The position numbers and the translations under genes were made by a program. Under the pieces are notes generated by a model. The model made no database searches. It was given only the letters and a program-made list of their open reading frames with translations, and was not told the origin of the DNA. Below are positions 7,880 through 14,758 of a stretch of 32,800 bases of DNA, piece by piece (positions within the stretch are counted from its first letter, which is position 1; every line of letters starts with the position of its first letter). The stretch comes from Nitratiruptor sp. (GTDB lineage Bacteria; Campylobacterota; Campylobacteria; Campylobacterales; Nitratiruptoraceae): contig WGBC01000084.1 in NCBI GenBank assembly GCA_015494535.1, positions 1 through 32,800 on the forward strand, given 5' to 3'.

Positions 7880-9976
7880 CTAATAGCCTAACAACTCCAA
7901 AAGATGGTATACCCCAAAGGCCGCAAGCCACGCAAGCACGTTGGGGTATATGGTATAAAAGGCTCTCCATGCCCACTGTGGCACTTCCGCATAGAAAGTG
8001 CTCATGGCGGCAACACAAGGACTATAAATCATTATAATAATAATTAAAGCGATAGCCGTTTTGAAATCGATGTTTTCACGCAATTTATTAATGAGCGTAT
8101 CACTCTTTTCATTCGCTTCTCCTACTGCATAGAGCGTCGCGAGTGTCGATACTACAACCTCTTTTGCAGCCAAACCACTGAGAGTAGCCACGCTCAATCG
8201 CCAATCAAATCCTATCGGAGCAAAGATTGGCTCGATAACTTTACCGATTTGCCCAAGGTAGCTATGTTCTAGATTTTTAGCCGCAAACTCGTTCATGAGA
8301 GCCACCTTTTGCGTTTTACTGCTTGCCTGCTCGATTTTTTGCTGATACTGTGCTTGCAACTCTTCATTGACTGGATAGCTACTTAAAAACCAGATAATCA
8401 TTGCGGCCCCTGCAATAAATGTTCCAGCCTTTTTAATAAACAGTTTTGCTTTTATCCATAGCTCCATTGCAAGCACTTTGATCGATGGGAAACGGTATGG
8501 TGGCATCTCCATCACAAATGGCTCAGGCTCTCCTTTAAAAAGGATGGCGCGCAAGATTTTTGCCACAATAAGCCCCAATATCGCTCCACCCACATAGATG
8601 GTAAAGAGCACATTGCCAGCGCTAGTAGTAGGGAAAAAGGCAGCAATGAAGAGTACGTATACTGGCAATCTCGCGCTACAGTTCATAAACCCTAAAATGA
8701 GCATGGTTATAAGCCTGTCTTTTGGGTTTTTGAGGGTGCGAGCCGCCATGTAGGCCGGTACCGTACAACCAAAGCCGCTAACAAGCGGAATGAAAGCTTT
8801 TCCTTGCAAGCCAAACTTCTTCATAAATCCATCAAGCAAAAAGGCAGCCCTTGCCATGTAACCTGTTTGTTCAAGCAAATTTATGCCCAAAAAGAGGATC
8901 AAAATATTTGGCAAGAACATGAGAATAGCGCCAACTGCGGGTATCACGCCATCAGTGATTACGCTATTGAGATCGCCCGCTGGCAATATTGTTCTTAGCC
9001 AACTGGCAAAATTGCTCACCGTCTCGTCGATATAGTCCATAGGGATGGAACCAACTTCGAATGTGATCTGAAACAGCGCCCACATGAAAAAGAGAAAAAT
9101 CGGAAGTCCCAAGATTGGGTGAATCAAGATCTTGTCAATCTTGTCCGTGAGCGTCTCCTTTTGGGGCTGGATCATCACTTGCATCACGATGCTTCTTGCA
9201 ATTGCGTTTCGCTCATCTGCAAAAATATCGCTAACGGAGTCTGCATCAAATTCTAATTTTAGCCTTTTTATGCTCTCTCCCAAAGCCTCGTGCAACTCCA
9301 AAAATATAGGAAGATCATGAACGATCTTGTATATCTCTTCATCGTTTTCAAGTAGGCGAATCACATAAAATCTAGCCAAATTTGGATCATTAAAGTGGGG
9401 GGATTTTAGTAGAATGTGGCTTAGTTTTTCGATCTCATCTTCAATCTTTTCGTTGTAAAAAAGCTTGCATGCACACTCTTTCTGTTTATATACTTCGATA
9501 AGCTTTTCCACCACCTCATCAACACCCCTTTTCTCTTTGGCCGAAGTAAGGATGACAGGGATGCCTAGGAGAGTGGAGAGCATATCAGCATCGATCTTGC
9601 CACCCTTCTCTTCCAGCTCATCCACCATGTTCACCACCAAAACCATAGGGCGACGCATATCTAAGAGCTGCAATGTTAAAATGAGATTGCGCTGCAAAAT
9701 ATTGGCATCCACCACATTGATGATTACGTCATACTGACCCTCAATCAAATAGCGTTTCGCCACATGTTCTTCTGGCGTATAGGCTTTGAGTGAGTAGATA
9801 CCGGGCAGATCCACGATATCGATATCATTCTCACCCCTTTGCAGCGTTACTTCTTTTTTTTCTACCGTCACGCCTGCAAAGTTACCCACGTGTAGTCTTG
9901 CTCCACTTATCGCATTGATTATTGAACTCTTACCCACATTGGGCTGCCCCACCATTACAGCTCTAATCTGCTTCAT
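7880..9976 (-). CDS. feoB: Ferrous iron transport protein B (GTPase-transporter)
   Basis: FeoB carries Fe(II) across the inner membrane. The 698 residues start with a G domain: G1 is GQPNVGKS (10-17), followed by DLPG and NMVD motifs. A helical guanine-dissociation-inhibitor-like region (about 170-270) comes next. The membrane part has two inverted gate repeats, recognisable by the Cys-containing GFGCTVPA in the first half and GLAAKEVVVSTL in the second. About eight membrane segments are expected. The ATG overlaps the feoA stop by 4 bases. No FeoC is visible. An upstream Fur box over the porin promoter should control the whole unit. Confidence 0.97.
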   Translation of the reverse strand: MKQIRAVMVGQPNVGKSSIINAISGARLHVGNFAGVTVEKKEVTLQRGENDIDIVDLPGIYSLKAYTPEEHVAKRYLIEGQYDVIINVVDANILQRNLILTLQLLDMRRPMVLVVNMVDELEEKGGKIDADMLSTLLGIPVILTSAKEKRGVDEVVEKLIEVYKQKECACKLFYNEKIEDEIEKLSHILLKSPHFNDPNLARFYVIRLLENDEEIYKIVHDLPIFLELHEALGESIKRLKLEFDADSVSDIFADERNAIARSIVMQVMIQPQKETLTDKIDKILIHPILGLPIFLFFMWALFQITFEVGSIPMDYIDETVSNFASWLRTILPAGDLNSVITDGVIPAVGAILMFLPNILILFLGINLLEQTGYMARAAFLLDGFMKKFGLQGKAFIPLVSGFGCTVPAYMAARTLKNPKDRLITMLILGFMNCSARLPVYVLFIAAFFPTTSAGNVLFTIYVGGAILGLIVAKILRAILFKGEPEPFVMEMPPYRFPSIKVLAMELWIKAKLFIKKAGTFIAGAAMIIWFLSSYPVNEELQAQYQQKIEQASSKTQKVALMNEFAAKNLEHSYLGQIGKVIEPIFAPIGFDWRLSVATLSGLAAKEVVVSTLATLYAVGEANEKSDTLINKLRENIDFKTAIALIIIIMIYSPCVAAMSTFYAEVPQWAWRAFYTIYPNVLAWLAAFGVYHLLELLGY

Positions 9977-10194
9977 GGCTCCACCTCAATTCCTTCAGCC
10001 TCCTCTTTTCTTAGAGCAATTCTTGTGCCCTCTACCTCTATCTCCCATGTCTGCTTCTTAATGGTATGATCGAGTAGCGTTAATCTATTGTTTTTGGCTA
10101 CACCCATGGCAAAAAGGCGGCTTTTTATCGGCTCTGGCGCTGTGATCTTCTTAATAATGCCACTTTGGCCTATTTTCATTTGTGTCACTTTCAT
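9973..10194 (-). CDS. feoA: Ferrous iron transport protein A
   Basis: A 73-residue SH3-like cytoplasmic protein needed for FeoB activity. Typical features are the start with KIGQSGIIKKI, the central RLFAMGV turn and a C-terminal strand rich in Glu. ATG at 10194 follows AGGAGG by 4 bases and lies 8 bases after the porin stop; a second ATG five codons later is possible. It overlaps feoB by 4 bases (ATGA). Confidence 0.92.
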   Translation of the reverse strand: MKVTQMKIGQSGIIKKITAPEPIKSRLFAMGVAKNNRLTLLDHTIKKQTWEIEVEGTRIALRKEEAEGIEVEP

Positions 10195-10202
10195 CCTTCC
10201 TC

Positions 10203-11303
10203 CTAAAATCCAAATCTAGCAATTACTCTAAAAAGGGTTGTATCTCTACCATACTTATCATCCACTAATGCCAAAACTGCATCCACATTAATATTGCCTT
10301 TTTGCAGTGTTGTATATAGATCAATCTCTCGGGCATCAAAGTTTTTGGCAAAAAATCTCCCACTCAATACACCTGTATGAAAAAAATCATTTTGATAGCT
10401 TATTCCATAAACATAGGCTTCAGCACCCTTGGCAGCAACTGCATCCAATGTCATCTCTTCCATAGAAGTAAAAAAAGGTCCTCCCCCAAAGCTAAACATG
10501 CTTTGCGAATTTCTCAGCTCCCGATTATAGCCTATTGTATATGTAATATTTCCGAAACATTTTTGCATAAAAAAACCGATACTTAAAGAGTCTATGCTAC
10601 TTTCAAAAAGGTTTTGCAAAGATTTTGCCCTATCTATTTGAAAATGTATATTAAAACCCCTTCTCTCCCAATCAAATTGTGCATACATAATATCAGCTAT
10701 AGCATCAATATGATATGCCCAAAATGAAAAATTTTCATGAGTTATTCCTATTATGGCTGCACCATTACTCTGCTCCTTTACTCCCAAAACTTGGTTTAAA
10801 TTTTTGAATCTATCAATATTCTCCCCACTCTCCCAACCTGCCATTTTTCTAATAAAAGCAGCTTCTAAACCTATTTCTCCTTGGTCAAAAGTTGTTACAA
10901 CACCACTAAAATAGTTTGGCACCATACGAATATCGTCACTATCCATATGAGGAGAATCAAACATCAATCTTCCAGCTTTTAACATAAAACTCTTTGATTG
11001 GTACAAAAGATTGGCTTCGCTTAAGAAAATGAATCCATCATTACTATAGTCACTTGCTAGCTTTACATTTTGAACTCCATATACACTTCCTTGAAGACTC
11101 CATCCTCTATACGATTTTGTCCCAAAGTGAATATGGCCTCCCAATCCAAAATTTTTTTTATCTTCTACATCTACTTGATAACCAATATATCCCAACCTTA
11201 ATTCAGCTTTCAGATGCTCTAGCATATTAACTTGACCTAGATCATGCCGCAAGCTTTGAGCGTACAGAGACAAAGATAAAAATAGCAATACAAAAACTCT
11301 CAT
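10203..11303 (-). CDS. OprD-like outer-membrane porin, first gene of the feoAB unit
   Basis: A 366-residue predicted beta-barrel. ATG at 11303 is chosen because AGAGGA lies 4 bases upstream and a signal peptide follows at once (MRVFVLLFLSLSLYA, cut before Q). The mature part alternates polar and aromatic strands and ends in RFGF; a C-terminal Phe is the usual outer-membrane assembly signal. The stretch with LKAGRLMFDSPHMDSDDIRMVP resembles the OprD/Opr family pattern around a conserved DDIRMVPN. The gene lies 8 bases before feoA and its promoter is covered by a Fur box, so it is probably induced by iron limitation and may let Fe(II) or a small ligand into the periplasm. The substrate is inference; OprD members elsewhere carry amino acids, sugars or metal complexes. 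Confidence 0.8.
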   Translation of the reverse strand: MRVFVLLFLSLSLYAQSLRHDLGQVNMLEHLKAELRLGYIGYQVDVEDKKNFGLGGHIHFGTKSYRGWSLQGSVYGVQNVKLASDYSNDGFIFLSEANLLYQSKSFMLKAGRLMFDSPHMDSDDIRMVPNYFSGVVTTFDQGEIGLEAAFIRKMAGWESGENIDRFKNLNQVLGVKEQSNGAAIIGITHENFSFWAYHIDAIADIMYAQFDWERRGFNIHFQIDRAKSLQNLFESSIDSLSIGFFMQKCFGNITYTIGYNRELRNSQSMFSFGGGPFFTSMEEMTLDAVAAKGAEAYVYGISYQNDFFHTGVLSGRFFAKNFDAREIDLYTTLQKGNINVDAVLALVDDKYGRDTTLFRVIARFGF

Positions 11304-11369
11304 ACATTCCTCTTTCCAAAATAAACAGAAGAATAATAATATAAAAATACTGAAACGAAAATTAATCTT

Positions 11370-11388
11370 GATAATCATTATCATTATG
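11370..11388. promoter_or_regulatory. Fur box
   Basis: The plus strand reads GATAATCATTATCATTATG. It contains the exact inverted core GATAAT-C-ATTATC and matches the classic 19-base Fur consensus (reverse orientation) at 17 of 19 positions. It lies 67-85 bases upstream of the porin ATG, inside the predicted promoter, and about 105 bases upstream of the divergent rhodanese gene. Repression by iron-loaded Fur of the porin-feoA-feoB unit is the simplest reading. Confidence 0.85.
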
Positions 11389-11400
11389 ACTAACTGTCAA
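11371..11400 (-). promoter_or_regulatory. Predicted promoter of porin-feoA-feoB
   Basis: On the minus strand a perfect TTGACA (11395-11400) is followed after 18 bases by GATTAT (11371-11376, 4 of 6 to TATAAT). The Fur box covers the spacer and the -10, so Fur binding would block polymerase. The rest of the 190-base gap to the rhodanese gene is very A+T-rich and holds no other feature I can support. Confidence 0.5.
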
Positions 11401-11493
11401 AATCATTATTTATTTTTATAAATATTATTTTTAAGTCTTATATATGGCTTATCTTGATATTTTTTTAAAAAAATTTTTCATAAAGGGGTTGTA

Positions 11494-11997
11494 ATGAAAA
11501 AGGCAGTTTTTTCCCTACTGTGCTTGACACTTTTTATCTTTGCGCAGGAGAAGATCTATTATGAGGAGGATCTTGACGTCAAGGAAGCATATGCCATGAT
11601 GCAAAAAGGAGCGATTCTTATAGATGTGCGCAGTGCTGGAGAGTTTGTCTATGCTGGCCATCCGCTTGGAGCCATTAGCGTTCCGATATTTTTTTATCGT
11701 TATGAGCCAAAAGATATCAAGCTTCGCATCAATTTCGCCAAGAAAGAGCAAACCAAGCCTCTTGACGCACACAAAATCTATACCATTACACCGGTTGAGA
11801 ACAAAAATTTTATAGAGAGCGTCAAAAAGGTAAGAAAAATTCTTGGCAATAAAGCGATTCTCGTCATTTGTAGGAGTGGTGCCAGAAGCAAGTATGCAGC
11901 AAATCTCTTGGCAAAAAATGGCATGAGTGAAGTCTACAATGTAGAAGGCGGCTTTTTGGAGTGGAAAAGAGCGAAGCTACCCTTTGGGGGTGAGTAA
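11494..11997 (+). CDS. Secreted rhodanese-domain sulfurtransferase
   Basis: A 167-residue periplasmic rhodanese. A signal peptide (residues 1-17, ending FIFA before Q) is followed by a single rhodanese domain. IDVRS (43-47) is typical, and the active loop CRSGARS has the persulfide-forming Cys at 126 with the usual phosphate- or sulfur-binding residues. Between them (about 63-108) lies a longer insert rich in Lys, Tyr and Phe. Rhodaneses move sulfane sulfur from thiosulfate or polysulfide to thiol or cyanide acceptors. The start is ATG after AAAGGGG. It is divergent from the Fur-controlled porin and could share that control region. Its stop directly abuts the stop of the next, opposite gene. 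Confidence 0.88.
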   Translation: MKKAVFSLLCLTLFIFAQEKIYYEEDLDVKEAYAMMQKGAILIDVRSAGEFVYAGHPLGAISVPIFFYRYEPKDIKLRINFAKKEQTKPLDAHKIYTITPVENKNFIESVKKVRKILGNKAILVICRSGARSKYAANLLAKNGMSEVYNVEGGFLEWKRAKLPFGGE

Positions 11998-12294
11998 TCA
12001 ACCTCCCTCCATCCCCTCATAGAACTTCATTAGTTTCGCCCTCACGTCTGCTATCATCTGTGGAGTCGCCTTAGGCGAATCAAGCCAGACAGCTTGGAAA
12101 TTATCTTTTTGCGTGGTATAGACTGCTTCATTTAAAAATGCGCTATACTCTTCTATGCTTTCACAGTAGCGCTCCTCATTTGTCTCTTTATTGACGCAGC
12201 GTATCATCCATCCACCTAGGCCATTGGGCACAATTTCTGCCTCTACAATCAAAATATCTTCACTTTGTACCTCTTCATTGCGATCATTTTTCAT
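11998..12294 (-). CDS. Small protein of unknown function coupled to psd (98 aa)
   Basis: I do not recognise a family. The ATG at 12294 lies within the last codons of psd (11-base overlap) behind AGGAG, so its translation is probably coupled to psd. The protein is acidic and soluble, with no signal or membrane segment. Two cysteines (in IRCVNKE and RYCESIEEY) and two tryptophans are visible. A beta-rich first half is followed by predicted helices, ending in EGMEGG. Its stop codon starts at the base after the rhodanese stop on the other strand. It is not visibly similar to the 98-residue protein at 944-1240. Confidence 0.72.
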   Translation of the reverse strand: MKNDRNEEVQSEDILIVEAEIVPNGLGGWMIRCVNKETNEERYCESIEEYSAFLNEAVYTTQKDNFQAVWLDSPKATPQMIADVRAKLMKFYEGMEGG

Positions 12295-13087
12295 TAATCT
12301 CTCCTATCTTTTGTCCAAATTTCACCTTTTGCATAGGTTTTACCAAAAGTTTACAATAATTTTTCTCAAAAAAAAGCAAAACGGTCGATCCCATCTTGAA
12401 ATAACCAAGCAACTCACCTTTCTTCATCCAAAGATCATCATACGTATAGATAGCGAGCTCATTTTTTTTGTTCGTCTCTATCCTCTTTTCAAACGTGAGC
12501 GTCATCTTGCCCACGTTTAGAGCCCCTACAAGCACGATGAATACCCTCTTGTCCTCTTTCGTGGCACACTCTACTATTACTCTTTCGTTTTCTACAAAGA
12601 GATCCTTTTTCCTTTTGAGGTAGAAAAAATTTACTGGATAGAGTTTGCCAGGAATGTGCACCACTTTTTTGATCCGCAGTTCCAGCGGCATATGGTAACG
12701 GTGATAGTCTCTAGGAGAGAGATAGAGATTGACATATTCGCCTTCATATACACTTTTTGCATCACACTCCAATAAAAGCTCATCCACACTATAGCTCATT
12801 CCCTTTATCTGCATCGCTTTGCCCTCTGAAACTTTGCCAGCTTCGGTCACGAGCGAATCGGTTGGAGATACAATCCCATCTTCTATCTCTCTATCAACCT
12901 CCAAAGATCTGGTAAAAAGCTCGTTGAGCGAAGCGTACTCGCTAGCATTTTTGAATTCACGCATATCTAGATGCATCATCTTCACGTAGCTTTTGTTGAT
13001 GAACTTTTGCAAAACTGGGTGAAATCGGTGGCTGGCGAATTTACCGAAAATATTGGAAGCGATATTGCTAATGACACGCCTCTTCAC
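12284..13087 (-). CDS. psd: Phosphatidylserine decarboxylase proenzyme
   Basis: Psd turns phosphatidylserine into phosphatidylethanolamine at the inner membrane. The 267-residue proenzyme cuts itself to form a pyruvoyl cofactor at the Ser of KMGSTV (G233-S234); the usual LGST is MGST here. Other family marks are the Asp of SPTDS (77) and the His residues of SPRDYHRYHMP (129, 132), expected for the self-cleavage triad. GTG at 13087 is the start, with AGGAG 4 bases upstream. The promoter is probably the TACAAT at 13108-13113, back to back with gltX. pssA is not in the window. Confidence 0.95.
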   Translation of the reverse strand: MKRRVISNIASNIFGKFASHRFHPVLQKFINKSYVKMMHLDMREFKNASEYASLNELFTRSLEVDREIEDGIVSPTDSLVTEAGKVSEGKAMQIKGMSYSVDELLLECDAKSVYEGEYVNLYLSPRDYHRYHMPLELRIKKVVHIPGKLYPVNFFYLKRKKDLFVENERVIVECATKEDKRVFIVLVGALNVGKMTLTFEKRIETNKKNELAIYTYDDLWMKKGELLGYFKMGSTVLLFFEKNYCKLLVKPMQKVKFGQKIGEINEK

Positions 13088-13107
13088 ACCACTCCTTTTT
13101 TAGCAAA

Positions 13108-13113
13108 ATTGTA
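13108..13113 (-). promoter_or_regulatory. Predicted -10 box (TACAAT) for psd
   Basis: Minus-strand TACAAT lies about 20 bases before the GTG start of psd, in the 79-base divergent gap shared with gltX. No clear -35 is seen. Confidence 0.4.
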
Positions 13114-13137
13114 GCACATATTTAATCCTAACTACGA

Positions 13138-13143
13138 TATAAT
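13138..13143 (+). promoter_or_regulatory. Predicted -10 box (TATAAT) for gltX-yggT-slt
   Basis: A perfect TATAAT lies 23 bases before the gltX ATG, giving a short leader that contains the AAAGGAG ribosome site. It is back to back with the psd -10 box, with about 24 bases between them. Confidence 0.5.
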
Positions 13144-13166
13144 TGCACAAATTTCAAAGGAGAGAC

Positions 13167-14459
13167 ATGCTGCGGTTTGCACCAAGCCCCACAGGGGATA
13201 TGCACATAGGCAATCTTCGTGTAGCCATATTCAATTATATCGTCGCAAAACAGAGAAATGAGCGTTTCATCATCCGCATAGAAGATACGGACAAAGAGCG
13301 CAACATCGAGGGAAAAGATAGAGAAATTTTGGAGATTTTAGAGAGATTTAGCATCAGCTATGATGATGTGGTCTACCAAAGCGCAAATTTTGCTTTTCAC
13401 CAAAACTTTGCCGCCAAACTATTGCAAGATCACAAAGCTTTTGCTTGCTTTTGCACGCCTGAAGATCTGGAAAAAGAGCGCCAAAAGGCGATTGAGCAAA
13501 AGCGAGCCTACAGGTATAGCGGCAAGTGCGAAGAGATTGGGCTTGAAGATGCCAAAAAAAGAAACGAGCCTTTCGTGGTTCGCATAAAAAAGCCAAACGA
13601 GCCTATCGTTTTCGAAGACATCATCAAAGGAGAACTCCAATTCAACCCTGATGAAATAGATAGCTTCATCATTCTTAGAGCCGACAACACCCCAACTTAT
13701 AACTTCGCTTGCGCTATCGATGATATGCTTTATGATATATCCCTCATCATTCGAGGCGAAGATCATCTCAGCAACACTCCAAAACAGATCCATATCAGAA
13801 AATCCTTAGGGTACGACAAAGAGATCTCCTATGCCCATCTTCCAATCATCCTCAACAAAGATGGCAAAAAGATGAGCAAGCGCGACAATGCTTCAAGCGT
13901 CAAATGGCTGCTGGATGAGGGTTTTTTGCCCCAGGCCATCGCCAACTACCTTATCCTTCTTGGCAACAAAACCCCAAAGGAGATTTTCACGCTTCAAGAA
14001 GCGATTGCGTGGTTTGATCTTAAAAACGTGTCCAAAGCGAGCGCCAAATTCGATCTGGATAAACTACGCTTCATCAATAGAGCCCACCTTCAGCGGCTAA
14101 GCCCGGAAGAGATCGCCAAACTTTTAAACATCCACCCATCCCTTGGTGGACTCGCCAAGCTCTATCTAGAAGAAGCAAGCACTTTGAAAGAACTCAAAAG
14201 CAAAATCGATGCGATGTTTGGCACCAAAGAGTATGGAGAGTTTGGGGAGGAAGCTTTAATATTAAAAAATATCATCCTTGATATGGAGATTCCTGAAAGC
14301 TTTGATGCTTTCAAAAAAGAACTTATGGAGCGAAGCGGCCTCAAAGGCAAGCGCTTTTTCAAGCCATTGCGCCTGCTTCTTACTGGTGCTCAGCATGGGC
14401 CAGAAATCTCTGAAATATATAAATATCTCAAAGATTACATCAAAAAGGTAGTACAATGA
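13167..14459 (+). CDS. gltX: Glutamyl-tRNA synthetase (GluRS2-type by gene order)
   Basis: Charges tRNA with glutamate. ATG at 13167 follows AAAGGAG by 4 bases; an in-frame TTG at 13143 lies in the -10 box and is rejected. The 430 residues have HIGN (13-16) and KMSKR (235-239) of a class I synthetase, with the helical anticodon domain after about 290. Campylobacterota usually carry two GltX proteins, one of which charges tRNA-Gln with Glu for later amidation by GatCAB. In Helicobacter pylori the copy next to the yggT- and slt-like genes is, from memory, HP0643, the tRNA-Gln-specific GluRS2. The same order here suggests the same role. Specificity is inference; the general function is secure. 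Confidence 0.95.
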   Translation: MLRFAPSPTGDMHIGNLRVAIFNYIVAKQRNERFIIRIEDTDKERNIEGKDREILEILERFSISYDDVVYQSANFAFHQNFAAKLLQDHKAFACFCTPEDLEKERQKAIEQKRAYRYSGKCEEIGLEDAKKRNEPFVVRIKKPNEPIVFEDIIKGELQFNPDEIDSFIILRADNTPTYNFACAIDDMLYDISLIIRGEDHLSNTPKQIHIRKSLGYDKEISYAHLPIILNKDGKKMSKRDNASSVKWLLDEGFLPQAIANYLILLGNKTPKEIFTLQEAIAWFDLKNVSKASAKFDLDKLRFINRAHLQRLSPEEIAKLLNIHPSLGGLAKLYLEEASTLKELKSKIDAMFGTKEYGEFGEEALILKNIILDMEIPESFDAFKKELMERSGLKGKRFFKPLRLLLTGAQHGPEISEIYKYLKDYIKKVVQ

Positions 14460-14758
14460 TAGTATTAGCCACATTTTTACAAGCCATAGCGCAAATTTTA
14501 CATATGATCATATCCATCTACATCTGGGTCATCATCATAGCGGCACTCATCAGCTGGGTGCGCCCAGACCCATATAACCCTATAGTCCAAACGCTCTATC
14601 GCCTTACTGAGCCGGCATACGCCCTGGTGCGCCGCTACATTCCTACAGTTATTGGTGGGATTGATTTAGCTCCTTTAATCATCATAATAGCTTTGCAATT
14701 TATCGATATGTTTTTGGTGAGGCTGCTTATGATGTTTGCCATGAGGCTTGGGGCTTGA
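14456..14758 (+). CDS. YggT family integral membrane protein
   Basis: A 100-residue protein with two hydrophobic blocks (about residues 8-33 and 68-95) around a conserved loop with WVRPDPYNPIVQ and LTEPAYALVRRYIP, typical of YggT. Relatives are linked to osmotic tolerance in bacteria and thylakoid membrane biogenesis in plants; the molecular role is not established. The ATG overlaps the gltX stop by 4 bases (ATGA), and its own stop overlaps the slt start. Confidence 0.9.
   Translation: MIVLATFLQAIAQILHMIISIYIWVIIIAALISWVRPDPYNPIVQTLYRLTEPAYALVRRYIPTVIGGIDLAPLIIIIALQFIDMFLVRLLMMFAMRLGA

Noticed and set aside
11304-11384. 27-residue N-terminal extension of the porin frame
   Set aside because: It would begin inside the Fur box and -10 region; the ATG at 11303 has a ribosome site and a proper signal peptide.
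11401-11415. Second Fur-like site (ATCATTATTT) next to the main Fur box
   Set aside because: Only one half-site matches; in such A+T-rich DNA this is expected by chance.
13354-13793. Minus-strand frames opposite gltX
   Set aside because: Antisense to the catalytic domain of a secure gene; no start signals or recognisable motifs.
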